A DNA stretch of 64,000 nt from a bacterium (GTDB taxonomy: Bacteria > Oederibacteriota > JAAXVQ01 > JAUVAV01). Below are positions 1-8,186 of the stretch, in pieces. Where the stretch lies: contig JAIORK010000055.1 of the NCBI GenBank assembly GCA_021108215.1, positions 1-64,000 of the forward strand, read 5' to 3'. The first letter of the stretch is position 1; the number at the start of each line of letters is the position of its first letter. Below the pieces are notes generated by a model. That model was not told the origin of the DNA, did not search any database, and saw only the letters and a list, made by a program, of their open reading frames with translations. The position numbers and the translations under genes are program-made.

Positions 1-35
1 ATTGTCCGTCTTTTCAAATCAATCATCTTTTTTCC

Positions 36-130
36 TCACGCAAAGGCGCTAAGATGCCAAGATCGCCAAGTCATTCTTTTATAATAAAATCAACTGCCTT
101 GCTTTGCGTTCTTAGCGGCTTGGCGTGATG
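36..130. repeat. Inverted pair of a short interspersed repeat
   Basis: Two diverged copies of one unit of about 27 bp face each other. The left copy begins TCACGCAAAGGCGCTAAG (from 36). The right copy (102-127), read on the minus strand, begins TCACGCCAAGCCGCTAAG. About 30 bp of AT-rich DNA separates them. Repeats of the form CGCAAAGnCGCTAAG are scattered in intergenic DNA of many unrelated bacteria; that resemblance is from memory. Function unknown. Confidence 0.6.
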
Positions 131-341
131 CCTGCTTTCCCTATTTCTTTTGACTAATTATTCTCGAATTCCATGCGTTTTTTTAAAATTATTTTGCTAT
201 AAATATGAAGATTACACCACAGGTATACATATTATTTTCAATAAAATAACATCTTGGAAATAATATACTTCAGGCGGCCGGTTGGATTTTAAAATCATGA
301 AAGCCTTCGTGGTTGTACGTGATTAGCTTAATAAATCATCC

Positions 342-435
342 CCGCACTGAAGTGCGGAGTATTCAGGTAACCCTCACCCTTTATCCCTCTCCCTAAAAGG
401 GAGAGGGATGCGGTAACCCCGGACTAAAGTCCGGG
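342..435. repeat. Three consecutive perfect hairpins
   Basis: Stem 1 is CCGCACT (342-348) with AGTGCGG (351-357). Stem 2 is a 12-bp perfect stem, ATCCCTCTCCCT (383-394) with AGGGAGAGGGAT (398-409), loop AAA. Stem 3 is CCCGGACT (418-425) with AGTCCGGG (428-435). All have very short loops. They look like independently acquired palindromic repeats, or together a barrier downstream of nadA. No U-tract follows on either strand. Confidence 0.6.
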
Positions 436-460
436 AACTCCTTTGGTATATTGACTTATA

Positions 461-1396
461 TCAGGCAATTCCCAGCATTGCGTCCAATGACCGCACAGCT
501 TGTTCGCGGATTAATTCCGGAACCTCAATGGGATGCCGGCTATATTCCAAAGCGTCCGCCACATCTTCTAGAGAAGTCATCTTCATGGTTCTACAGATCA
601 TGCTTTCGGCGAGCGGATAAAATGTTTTGTGCGCATTTTCCTTGCGCAGACGAAACAGCAGACCGTTTTCCGTCCCGACAATATACGCCAATGACGGATC
701 TGATTTGGAATAACGGACCATCTGCGAGGTCGAAAGCACGGCCGATGCCCGGGCGCATACCTCCGGCCGACATTCCGGGTGTACGGTAAGCACTGCTTCC
801 GGATGCATTGCCATGGCTTGTTCCACCTCCGAAAGGGTAATATTGTTATGAGTACAGCAACTGCCGGCCCAGGGAATAATTTGCTTGGTGGAATGACTGG
901 CCACCCAGTGAGCCAAATTTTTATCCGGGGCAAAAATAACCTCCTGCGCTGATAATGAATTAACCACCTGCACGGCATTGGCCGATGTGCAGCAAACATC
1001 CGCTTCCGCCTTAACCTCAGCGGTGGAATTAATGTAGACCACCACAGCGGCACGCGGATGCTCTGCCTTGGCATTGCGCAAATCTTCGGCAGTAATGGTA
1101 TCCGCCAAAGGACATCCCGCCTCCTGTATGGGCAAAAGTACGGTTTTTTCCGGAGAGAGTATTTTTGCGCTTTCCGCCATAAAGGTCACACCCGCAAAAA
1201 CAATCACCTCGGCATCCGTCTTGGCAGCCAAACGGGCAAGTTCCAGCGAATCACCAGTATAATCCGCCGCTGCCTGAACCGCATCCACTTGATAGTTGTG
1301 GGCTAAAATAACCGCTTTTCTGGCAGTCTTCCAGTGATTGATTCTTGCCAGCGTCTTTTCCACTGCCGGTACGGCCAGTGCTGTCATTTCACTCAT
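461..1396 (-). CDS. nadA: Quinolinate synthase A
   Basis: NadA condenses iminoaspartate with dihydroxyacetone phosphate to quinolinate in de novo NAD synthesis, using an oxygen-sensitive [4Fe-4S] cluster. The 311 residues carry the family signatures AHNYQ (32-36), FAGVTFMAESAKIL (67-80), FAPDKN and GSCCTHN. The three expected cluster cysteines are visible at C95 (GCPLAD), C209 (HPEC) and C268 (MICRTMK). It is the last gene of the cofactor operon and overlaps the panD stop by 4 bp (ATGA), suggesting translational coupling. nadB and nadC are not in the window. Confidence 0.96.
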   Translation of the reverse strand: MSEMTALAVPAVEKTLARINHWKTARKAVILAHNYQVDAVQAAADYTGDSLELARLAAKTDAEVIVFAGVTFMAESAKILSPEKTVLLPIQEAGCPLADTITAEDLRNAKAEHPRAAVVVYINSTAEVKAEADVCCTSANAVQVVNSLSAQEVIFAPDKNLAHWVASHSTKQIIPWAGSCCTHNNITLSEVEQAMAMHPEAVLTVHPECRPEVCARASAVLSTSQMVRYSKSDPSLAYIVGTENGLLFRLRKENAHKTFYPLAESMICRTMKMTSLEDVADALEYSRHPIEVPELIREQAVRSLDAMLGIA

Positions 1397-1806
1397 ACTT
1401 TTTTTCCCTTCCGCGCCGGCGGCAATTCACGATGGGGTCTTACCGACCCAATCCGTATTTCGGTGACCCGGTTTTTTTCATCCACAAAAGCCACGCGGGG
1501 TTTAAATTGTTTTAATTCACAATCCTCAACCTCGGTATAAGCAATCACAATAATCCGGTCGTGTTTCGAAAAGAACCGGGCCGCCGCGCCATTGATCCGC
1601 ATCTGACCGGAGTCTTTTTTTCCGGCAATAACATAGGTTTCTATCCGGGCGCCGTTATCCAGATTAAGCACATGCACACGCTCATAGGGAAGAATATCCA
1701 CCGCCTCACAAAGTGTCCGGTCAATAGTAATACTTCCCATATAATCAAGATGGGCGCCGGTGACCGTTGCCCGATGTAACTTGGATTTCATCAAACTTCT
1801 TTTCAT
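1393..1806 (-). CDS. panD: Aspartate 1-decarboxylase proenzyme
   Basis: PanD makes beta-alanine from aspartate for pantothenate synthesis. It is a pyruvoyl enzyme that self-cleaves at a Gly-Ser bond; here G24-S25 in YMGSITID, the same position as in the E. coli enzyme. K9, H11 and R12 of the KLHR motif and the late GAAA segment are present. The 137 residues fit the family. The start is supported by GGGAG 8 nt upstream, inside the end of panC. The next gene, nadA, overlaps by 4 bp. Together with panB and panC the whole route to pantothenate except panE/ilvC is clustered here. Confidence 0.96.
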   Translation of the reverse strand: MKRSLMKSKLHRATVTGAHLDYMGSITIDRTLCEAVDILPYERVHVLNLDNGARIETYVIAGKKDSGQMRINGAAARFFSKHDRIIVIAYTEVEDCELKQFKPRVAFVDEKNRVTEIRIGSVRPHRELPPARKGKKV

Positions 1807-1809
1807 AAT

Positions 1810-2730
1810 TTAACTCCCTGACGGTACGTCCATTAAAATATTGTCAATCAACCGTGTTTTACCCAACACAACCGCAACGGCCACCAGTATGGGGCCGGCT
1901 AAAATATTCAAATCTTCGAGGGTGTCCGCATTTTTCGCTGCAATATAGTCTATCTCCATCAACGGTTCACTCTGCAGCCGTTTTCGGACTGCATCCAAAA
2001 GATCTTTGGGATTGCGCTCGCCCACCTGAAGCATCCCTTCCGCGAGTTTGAGCGCTTGATACACCGCCGGTGCCGCGCGGCGCTCCTCTTCCGTTAAATA
2101 CTGGTTGCGGGAACTTTTGGCCAAGCCATCCGTTTCACGCACCGTCGGGAGCATCACAATCCCGCTTCCCATTGTCAAATCCGCAACCATCCGCTGAATA
2201 ATCAATGTCTGTTGGAAATCTTTTTGGCCAAAAAAAGTTATATGCGGCCGCACCAGTGTCAGCAACTTGGCCACCACCGTGGTAACACCGGAAAAATGCC
2301 GGGGACGCGATTCCCCGCACAGCAACCGGGTCAAATTTTCCCCCACCAGGACCTGCGTGTTGAACGCATCCGGATACATTTCTTCACTCTCAGGTGCAAA
2401 TAGCAGATCAACTTTTTCAGCGGTCAAAAGACGGCTATCCCGTTTGATGTCACGCGGATATTTTCCCAGATCTTCGGAAGGACCGAATTGGAGCGGGTTG
2501 ACAAAAATTGAAACCACAACTTTGTCACAGGTTTTCTTGGCTTCCCGGATCAAGGCGATGTGCCCTTCATGCAATGCACCCATGGTGGGAACAAAACCTA
2601 TCTTCTTATGATTGCAGCGCCAACGCTCCACAATCGGTCGTAACAATTTTTCAGTTGCAACCGTTTTTACCGTCTGGCTGCGCTTGGCCTTGGCAGCATC
2701 ATTTCCCGAAACATTTTCAGCACCCATCAT
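1810..2730 (-). CDS. panC: Pantothenate synthetase (pantoate-beta-alanine ligase)
   Basis: PanC joins pantoate and beta-alanine with ATP through a pantoyl-adenylate. Visible signatures: FVPTMGALHEGH with the HIGH-like HEGH, FVNPLQF, the pantoate-binding FFGQKDFQQ, and the KMSKS-like region LAKSSRN. The N-terminus is about 20 residues longer than usual (Ala/Lys-rich). However, the annotated ATGATG has AAGGGA just upstream and overlaps panB by 14 bp, so I keep it. An internal start near residue 20 cannot be excluded. Cytosolic, in the pan operon. Confidence 0.95.
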   Translation of the reverse strand: MMGAENVSGNDAAKAKRSQTVKTVATEKLLRPIVERWRCNHKKIGFVPTMGALHEGHIALIREAKKTCDKVVVSIFVNPLQFGPSEDLGKYPRDIKRDSRLLTAEKVDLLFAPESEEMYPDAFNTQVLVGENLTRLLCGESRPRHFSGVTTVVAKLLTLVRPHITFFGQKDFQQTLIIQRMVADLTMGSGIVMLPTVRETDGLAKSSRNQYLTEEERRAAPAVYQALKLAEGMLQVGERNPKDLLDAVRKRLQSEPLMEIDYIAAKNADTLEDLNILAGPILVAVAVVLGKTRLIDNILMDVPSGS

Positions 2731-3520
2731 GGTTCCCTTCTTTTTCCGGAAACTGCCCGGTTTTTACTTCTTGTTGAAATGTTGCCATGGCTTTCACCGC
2801 TGCTTGGCCCAATTCCGCGTAGCGCTTAACAAAAGACGGTTTGTAATCACCAAACAGCCCGAGAATATCATGCGTGACCAATACCTGCCCATCACAGTCC
2901 GGACCCGCCCCAATGCCAATGGTAGGAATCGAGAGTGCTTCGGTAACTTCTCTGGCTGCCTGGGCCGGGACCTTTTCGAGTACAACGGCAAAAGCTCCTG
3001 CCGCCTCAACCGCCCGGGCATCCGCCAGCAACGTCTGCCTTCCGGCTTCATCGACCGCCTGTGTGCGGTACCCGCCCAGTTGATGGACTGCCTGGGGCGT
3101 CAATCCAATGTGCCCCATCACGGCAATATCCGCCCGAACCAGCGCACGAATAACCGCCGCCATATCCTCACCGCCTTCGAGCTTAACCGCATGAGCACCT
3201 GCTTCTTGAATCAGTCGACCGGCATTGCGCACCGCATCTTCGCTGCACACCTGATAAGACAAAAAAGGCATATCCGCGACCACCAAACACTCTCCGGCGC
3301 CCCGGACAACTGCTGCGGTATGATGCACCATTGCATCCATCGTCACCGGCAGCGTACTGGCATGACCCAGCATCACCTGTCCCAAAGAATCCCCCACCAA
3401 AATAACCGGAATTTTTGCTTGTGCCACCCATTGTGCCATTGCATAGTCATACGCTGTCAGAACTGCAAAGCGTTCCTGTTGATTTTTCCATTGCGCCAAA
3501 TGACGTACCGTGATTGCCAT
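2717..3520 (-). CDS. panB: 3-methyl-2-oxobutanoate hydroxymethyltransferase
   Basis: PanB transfers a one-carbon unit from methylene-THF to alpha-ketoisovalerate, giving ketopantoate. The 267-residue TIM barrel shows LTAYDYAMA (21-29), VGDSLG with Mg ligand D44, DMPF with D83, KLEGG (113-117), HIGLTPQ, the catalytic base E182 (VLEKVP) and GIGAGPDCDGQVLVTHD. AAGG lies 9 nt before the ATG. It is followed by overlapping panC. It consumes one-carbon units that could be supplied by fhs elsewhere in the window. Confidence 0.96.
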   Translation of the reverse strand: MAITVRHLAQWKNQQERFAVLTAYDYAMAQWVAQAKIPVILVGDSLGQVMLGHASTLPVTMDAMVHHTAAVVRGAGECLVVADMPFLSYQVCSEDAVRNAGRLIQEAGAHAVKLEGGEDMAAVIRALVRADIAVMGHIGLTPQAVHQLGGYRTQAVDEAGRQTLLADARAVEAAGAFAVVLEKVPAQAAREVTEALSIPTIGIGAGPDCDGQVLVTHDILGLFGDYKPSFVKRYAELGQAAVKAMATFQQEVKTGQFPEKEGNHDGC

Positions 3521-3525
3521 GATAA

Positions 3526-4170
3526 TCAGCCTTGGTATCCTGCGGGATTGTAATACTGGGTGCCTTTGCCCATGGTGCGGATCTGCTTGACGAGGTCATT
3601 TAAATCCTGGCGGCTTTTCACAAAATCAATATCATTGGTATTCACCACCAGCAAAGGTGTTTCCTGATAATGAAAAAAATAATGATTGTACGCCTGATTG
3701 AGACGTTCTAAGTATTCACGGCCCAGTCCCTTCTCAAAAGGCCGTCCGCGTTGGGCGAGCCGTTGCATCAACACATCGGTTGACGCTTGAAGATAAATCA
3801 CCAAATCAGGTTTTAAAAACTTCTCATGCAGCATCGAACACAGCCGCTCGTATAAATTAATTTCATTTTCATCCAGGGTCAAATAAGCAAAGATACGGTC
3901 TTTGGTAAAAAGATAATCACATACAATGTTTCTCTGAAAAAGATCGCCTTGTGCCAAATCATGCTGCTGCCGGTAACGATTCAATAGAAAAAATATCTGG
4001 GTCTGAAATGCATATCCCCGCATATCCTGATAATATTTTTCCAAAAAAGGATTCTCCTCGGCAGCTTCCAAAACCAAGCGCGCCTCCAGTTCCTTGCTCA
4101 CGCTCTCACACAGACTGGTTTTGCCTACACCCAAGACACCCTCAATAACAATATAGCGATTACCTTCCAC
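3526..4170 (-). CDS. Deoxynucleoside kinase (dAdo/dGuo kinase family)
   Basis: A dNK-family salvage kinase phosphorylating deoxynucleosides. The P-loop GVLGVGKTS lies near the N-terminus, followed by FLEKYYQD, a VCDYLFTKDRIFA segment (DRS-like motif) and a lid region with QRLAQRGRPFEKG. The substrate cannot be fixed from sequence; Dgk/Dck-type is most likely. The GTG at 4170 has AAGGAG exactly 8 nt upstream and is a better start than the GTG at 4179, which overlaps that Shine-Dalgarno. The folK-dNK pairing next to each other is common in several bacterial phyla. Confidence 0.88.
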   Translation of the reverse strand: MEGNRYIVIEGVLGVGKTSLCESVSKELEARLVLEAAEENPFLEKYYQDMRGYAFQTQIFFLLNRYRQQHDLAQGDLFQRNIVCDYLFTKDRIFAYLTLDENEINLYERLCSMLHEKFLKPDLVIYLQASTDVLMQRLAQRGRPFEKGLGREYLERLNQAYNHYFFHYQETPLLVVNTNDIDFVKSRQDLNDLVKQIRTMGKGTQYYNPAGYQG

Positions 4171-4175
4171 AGCCT

Positions 4176-4694
4176 TCACTCCTTATCTGTATGGCACCAA
4201 GTGCTTCCACGGCTGATTTGTTTCACGCCGTCTATGGCAATCCCGTCCCTTAATGCCGCAATCGTTTTACCGAAAAGCGGGTGGCGAAAAAGCGGTGCAA
4301 TCTCAGCCAAAGGAACCAGTACAAATGCTCTTCGGGTCATTGCCGGATGGGGTATTTTCAATCCGGATTCATCAACCACGTCTTCATTATATAATAACCA
4401 GTCAATATCCAATCGGCGGGGCGCCTTAAATTTTTCCGGCATGCTCCCGGATTTTTTTTCAAGGTCCAACCCCAGCAACAATAATTCCCGGGGCGTCAAT
4501 GACGTCTCCAGGCCGACCACGGCATTAAAATAATCCGGCTGCTCATTCGGCACATCCACCGGGACTGACTGATACAGTGAAGAAATTTCCGTCAGCCCAA
4601 GGGCGTGATGCCGGGCCAACGCCCGAACCGCCACAGACAACTGGTCTGCCGGCGATCCTAAATTAGCGCCCAATCCGACAAAAACCTTATTCAC
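4176..4694 (-). CDS. folK: 2-amino-4-hydroxy-6-hydroxymethyldihydropteridine diphosphokinase
   Basis: HPPK activates the pterin for dihydropteroate synthesis in folate biosynthesis. Visible: FVGLGANLGSP at the start, the substrate-binding PRRLDIDWLLY and the downstream IPHPAMTRRAFVLVPLAEIAP. At 172 residues it is standard size. It starts at GTG with only a weak upstream Shine-Dalgarno, 15 bp after the preceding hypothetical gene. Its product leads to the substrate of FolC, encoded at 10.7-12 kb. Confidence 0.95.
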   Translation of the reverse strand: MNKVFVGLGANLGSPADQLSVAVRALARHHALGLTEISSLYQSVPVDVPNEQPDYFNAVVGLETSLTPRELLLLGLDLEKKSGSMPEKFKAPRRLDIDWLLYNEDVVDESGLKIPHPAMTRRAFVLVPLAEIAPLFRHPLFGKTIAALRDGIAIDGVKQISRGSTWCHTDKE

Positions 4695-4709
4695 GTCTAC
4701 AAACCATAC

Positions 4710-5111
4710 TCAGCCTTTATCACCCGAGCCGGGTGTTTCGTGCAGTTCTTCATCCACATACTCCGACTTCTCAAAAAATGTCGGCCGGGCGACCTTCCAG
4801 TCTGGATAATGCTTTTCCATCCATTCCTCGGCAGCTTCCTGAAGTGTCAAGGATGACCCTTTTTCCAGTTTGCCTGCTTTGACCAGATTCTCGGTCTGGA
4901 GCCATTTATAATTCAATATTTCCTGATAAATATTCCGGGCTTCAGGTTCGGGAATGGTTTTTCCGGTCAAACCGCTCAATTTCAAGGTATACTGGCCGTC
5001 TTTGATCGGCTCAATCACTGCCTGCCAAACATTATTTCTGATTAATTCCACATCAACAATCCCGTATCCCAGCATGGTAACGCCTTTTCGGTCCAGTTTA
5101 ATTGCAGTCAT
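4710..5111 (-). CDS. Conserved-looking hypothetical protein, 133 aa
   Basis: I do not recognise the family. The protein is soluble, with no signal peptide. It has a mixed alpha/beta N-terminus (KGVTMLGYGIVDVELIRNN), a central TGKTIPEPEARNIYQEILNYKW helix region and an AAEEWMEKHYPDW segment, ending in an acidic tail. It is the promoter-proximal gene of the folK-pan-nad operon, directly before folK. A regulatory or scaffolding role is possible but unsupported. Confidence 0.65.
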   Translation of the reverse strand: MTAIKLDRKGVTMLGYGIVDVELIRNNVWQAVIEPIKDGQYTLKLSGLTGKTIPEPEARNIYQEILNYKWLQTENLVKAGKLEKGSSLTLQEAAEEWMEKHYPDWKVARPTFFEKSEYVDEELHETPGSGDKG

Positions 5112-5275
5112 ATTCTTTCTCGCCCTTTCTTGCCGTTTATTCCGCCGCTGAAAGCCAACCAGCCGGCTAAAGAATAAAACTTAGGATACCAAAAAAAACC
5201 CAAATTCCGCTATTGTTTTTTACGCTTTTTCTTTAAATCTCCTCTCGCCGGTGCCCAATTACTAAAAACATCGTT

Positions 5276-5410
5276 ATTCGTAGTAAATATTAATTTTATT
5301 CATTCGAAAACGCAAATCTGTACAATTCAACTAAATACTGCTTGGCAAATATTTGTGCTTGACCCTTTATATCGTATCTCGCATGAATAAAATTAATACT
5401 TACTACGAAT
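5276..5410. repeat. 135-bp inverted-repeat element, AT-rich arms
   Basis: The left arm 5276-5303 (ATTCGTAGTAAATATTAATT...) and the right arm 5383-5410 are reverse complements over 28 bp with one mismatch. The 79-bp interior is not coding. The architecture (about 130 bp, arms of about 30 bp, unrelated interior) matches the elements at 5498, 33129 and 45424, but the arm sequence is different. It could be a MITE-like element or a large hairpin in RNA. Confidence 0.7.
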
Positions 5411-5497
5411 ACTTACTGCTTGAATTTTTTGCAGACGCTCCAATGCCCCCTCTTTCCAGTAGGGGTTAAACTATAATTTACCAACACCGAATTGTCA

Positions 5498-5630
5498 AAT
5501 CACCCGGGGAATCATTTTCAGCGTTGGAAAAAAAGGTTTTGCTTACTAAAAACCATTATCCAAACAGCACCTAATAAATATCTCCGGTGATTTTTCGCTT
5601 CCAATGCTGAAAATGATTCCCCGGGTGATT
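5498..5630. repeat. 133-bp inverted-repeat element, family also at 45.4 kb
   Basis: Arms 5498-5527 and 5601-5630 are 30-bp reverse complements with one mismatch. Their core GGAATCATTTTCAGCGTTGG matches the arms of the 45424-45554 element (GGAATCATTTCCAGTATTGG). The interiors of the two copies are not clearly related. The right end is 9 bp from the dapB stop, so the dapB transcript would form a very long hairpin here. Confidence 0.75.
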
Positions 5631-5639
5631 CGCAACACC

Positions 5640-6443
5640 TTATTGAATCCCTAAAACATCCCGCATATGGTAGAATCCTGCTTTTTTTCCTTCAAGCCAG
5701 GCTGCTGCACGGGCTGCGCCACGGGCAAAAACATCCCGCGAATGGGCCAGATGCTTAATCTCTATTCTTTCATTCGGCCCGGCAAATAGGGCGCTATGTT
5801 CTCCCACAATATCACCGGCCCGTACTGAATGGACCCCGATCTCGCTTTTTTTTCTGGCACCGATCATGCCTTCTCTGCCATAGCGGACTGACTGACGCGG
5901 GTCCAACCCCTTGCCGCGACCAATAGCCTCCAACAGCGTCACCGCCGTACCGGATGGCGCATCTTTTTTTTGATTATGGTGGATTTCAACAATCTCGGCA
6001 TCATACTGTTCTCCCAAAAGACGCGCTGCCTGCTCTGCCAGGCTCCACAGGACATTGACCCCGGTTGAAAAATTCGTGGCATACACGACCGGAATTTTTT
6101 CACCGGCTTTTTCCAGCATGGCCAATTGGTCCTGACTGAATCCAGTGGTTCCGATCACCAAAGCGCATCCACAAACCTCGGCATCACGGGCAATACCAAT
6201 GGATACTTCCGGCGCAGTAAAATCGATAATAGCATCGCAGGCAGCCATCACTGCCGACGCAGAATCAGTAAGCATCACACTGCAAGCATCACACCCGGCC
6301 AACACACCGACATCTTGTCCCAATGCCGGGTGATCATTGCCCTCCCAGGCACCTGCCAAAACAAGACCGGGATGATCACAAACTGCGCGCACCAATGCCC
6401 TGCCCATTCTTCCTGCTGCTCCTGCAATCCCAATTTTCATCAT
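5640..6443 (-). CDS. dapB: 4-hydroxy-tetrahydrodipicolinate reductase
   Basis: DapB reduces HTPA to tetrahydrodipicolinate with NAD(P)H in lysine/DAP synthesis. The Rossmann motif GIAGAAGRMG (5-14), GTTGF near residue 98-102, and the substrate motif EIHHNQKKDAPSGTA with H155/H156 and K159/K160 are all present. The 267 residues are normal. AGGAGGACA precedes two ATGs; spacing favours the second (6440). Last gene of lysA-dapF-dapA-dapB. Confidence 0.96.
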   Translation of the reverse strand: MMKIGIAGAAGRMGRALVRAVCDHPGLVLAGAWEGNDHPALGQDVGVLAGCDACSVMLTDSASAVMAACDAIIDFTAPEVSIGIARDAEVCGCALVIGTTGFSQDQLAMLEKAGEKIPVVYATNFSTGVNVLWSLAEQAARLLGEQYDAEIVEIHHNQKKDAPSGTAVTLLEAIGRGKGLDPRQSVRYGREGMIGARKKSEIGVHSVRAGDIVGEHSALFAGPNERIEIKHLAHSRDVFARGAARAAAWLEGKKAGFYHMRDVLGIQ

Positions 6444-6450
6444 TGTCCTC

Positions 6451-7329
6451 CTACGCGATCAGGCCGAAAACACTCAGGGCTGATTTAATTTTTTCCCGGG
6501 TACTCTCTGACACAGCCACCAGCGGCAAACGCACCTCACTTGAACAAAGCCCGAGAATTTCCATGGCAGCCTTCACCGGCGTTGGATTACTCTCTAAAAA
6601 AAGCGCCTTAATCATCGGCAACATTTTTTCATGCAATGGCAGCGCTTCACTGAATTTCCCGGCGTGGCACAATTCAACAAACGTCGAGGTTTGTTTAGGC
6701 GCAATATTCGCAATCACTGAAATAACCCCTTTCCCTCCCACTGCCATAATCGGCAGCGTAAGGGCATCATCCCCGGATAGAATGGAAACTTTTTCATCCA
6801 GCAAGAAATGCAACCGGCTAATTTGTTCCAAATTTCCTGAGGCTTCCTTGACACCGACCAGCAACGGACACGCCTGGGACAATTTCGCAATTGTCTCCGG
6901 CAGCACATTAATTCCGGTCCGGCCTTGAATATTATACAGCACCAAAGGAAAATCCGCTGCATCGGCAATACTCATAAAATGGCGATACACGCCATCCTGG
7001 GTGGGCTTATTATAATAAGGAACAATCTGGAGCGAAACACTGGCGCCGGCTGCTTTGGCCGCCTTGGTCAATTCAACCGCCTCCGCCGTATTATTGGAGC
7101 CGGTTCCGGCCATCACAGGAACGCGGCCGGCCACCAATTGAACCGCCAGTTCGATAACATGATGGTGTTCAGCCACGCTCAGCGTTGCCGACTCACCCGT
7201 GGTCCCGCAAGGAACAATCACCTGCGTTCCATTTTCAATCTGAAAATCAATCAGTTTTTTATACGCCGCCTCATCAACCTTTCCGTCGCGAAATGGCGTA
7301 ACAATGGCTACCATGGATCCTTTTAACAT
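6451..7329 (-). CDS. dapA: 4-hydroxy-tetrahydrodipicolinate synthase
   Basis: DapA condenses pyruvate and aspartate semialdehyde by a Schiff base. Counting from the ATG at 7329 (AGGAGG 5 nt upstream), the Schiff-base lysine is K161 (VGVKEASGN), the proton relay tyrosine is Y132 and the substrate arginine R137 (YNIQGRTG; the usual Pro before Gly is Gln). GTTGES (42-47) and YYNKPTQDG are present. A longer frame reaches into dapF but lacks a ribosome site. 292 residues, homotetramer in the family. Confidence 0.96.
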   Translation of the reverse strand: MLKGSMVAIVTPFRDGKVDEAAYKKLIDFQIENGTQVIVPCGTTGESATLSVAEHHHVIELAVQLVAGRVPVMAGTGSNNTAEAVELTKAAKAAGASVSLQIVPYYNKPTQDGVYRHFMSIADAADFPLVLYNIQGRTGINVLPETIAKLSQACPLLVGVKEASGNLEQISRLHFLLDEKVSILSGDDALTLPIMAVGGKGVISVIANIAPKQTSTFVELCHAGKFSEALPLHEKMLPMIKALFLESNPTPVKAAMEILGLCSSEVRLPLVAVSESTREKIKSALSVFGLIA

Positions 7330-7355
7330 GTTCCCCTCCTTGATTCCTAAACTAT

Positions 7356-8186
7356 TTAAATCATCGCTGCTTCGGGTGTAAGCTCTCCCCAATAAATCAG
7401 TCGGGCTTCTCCACGCTGAAAGACCTCGTGAAACTTGTCCCCGGTCTTTTCAAAACGCATTTCCAGTTCAATCCCGCTATGTGTTTTTACTTTCACCGGC
7501 GACTCGACCCAGCCCCGGTGGGCTGCTGTCAAAACACATGCTGCTGCGCCGGTTCCGGATGCCAGTGTTTCCGCTTCAACCCCGCGTTCATAAATGCGAA
7601 ACGCGAGGGCATGCCGGTCAATCACATGACAAAAATTGACATTGGCGCCGTCAGGACGAAAAACATCATGATACCGGACAGTCCTTCCGGTTTGATCCAC
7701 ATCTTCATTTTCCACTGAATCACTAAAAAAAACCGCATGCGGCACACCGGTATCTGCAAAATCACATCTTCTTACCTGGTCCGGTAAAACCACCTCGATA
7801 TCCTGTTTTACTTCCGTCGGTGGAATCATCTTCAAATCAACCTGAATACCATTTACCGTTGCTTGATAAATACCGGCCTGTGTTTGAAAAACCACTTGCT
7901 CACCCTCCGGCTTCATCCCCAGCAACACTGCAAAACGCGCAATACAACGCGCACCGTTTCCGCACATCGCGGCTTCTGAACCATCCGCGTTAAAATAGCG
8001 CATTTCAAAATCAACCTTCTCAGATCGAGAAAGTATCAACAAACCATCCGCACCCACAGAAAGACCACGCGCGCAAACACGACGGATAAATTCACTGCCT
8101 ACATCCTTCACATCACCCTGGCGATTATCCAGTACAATAAAATCATTGCCCGCGCCGGACATTTTCGCAAAATGCATTGCTCCCAT
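7356..8186 (-). CDS. dapF: Diaminopimelate epimerase with Cys-to-Ser active-site change
   Basis: DapF interconverts LL- and meso-DAP with two cysteines acting as base and acid. The first catalytic Cys is present (C75, in MCGNGARC). The second, normally in ETLACGTGA, is serine here: S210 in ETLASGTGAAA, codon TCC. A cysteine occurs five residues after the GTG triplet (C217) but is not in the canonical place. Otherwise the fold is complete: GAGNDFIVLD, NADGS, TGVPHAV, GANVNF. It overlaps the lysA stop by one base (TAATG). Possibilities: slower epimerase, family variant, or altered substrate. Confidence 0.93.
   Translation of the reverse strand: MGAMHFAKMSGAGNDFIVLDNRQGDVKDVGSEFIRRVCARGLSVGADGLLILSRSEKVDFEMRYFNADGSEAAMCGNGARCIARFAVLLGMKPEGEQVVFQTQAGIYQATVNGIQVDLKMIPPTEVKQDIEVVLPDQVRRCDFADTGVPHAVFFSDSVENEDVDQTGRTVRYHDVFRPDGANVNFCHVIDRHALAFRIYERGVEAETLASGTGAAACVLTAAHRGWVESPVKVKTHSGIELEMRFEKTGDKFHEVFQRGEARLIYWGELTPEAAMI

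Larger units (their letters stand above)
1..460. other. Gene-free, hairpin-rich stretch downstream of nadA
   Basis: I see no credible gene here. The stretch holds an imperfect inverted repeat (36-130) and three consecutive hairpins (342-435), annotated separately. None of the hairpins is followed by a T-run on the minus strand, so a classical nadA terminator is not evident. The composition looks like a repeat sink at the end of an operon. Confidence 0.7.
5112..5639. other. Intergenic region with two inverted-repeat elements
   Basis: This stretch lies between the dapB stop and the start of the folK operon. It has no gene. It contains two separate elements of about 135 bp with long inverted arms (5276-5410 and 5498-5630), described below. 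The promoter of the cofactor operon should lie in 5112-5270, but I see no confident -35/-10 pair. Confidence 0.7.

Noticed and set aside
451-789. 112-codon plus-strand frame opposite nadA
   Set aside because: Overlaps the nadA coding region; no independent support.
2612-3553. Long plus-strand frame of 313 codons across panC and panB
   Set aside because: Antisense shadow of two well-supported enzymes; composition (Cys/His/Arg/Asn-rich) is that of a reverse-frame artefact.
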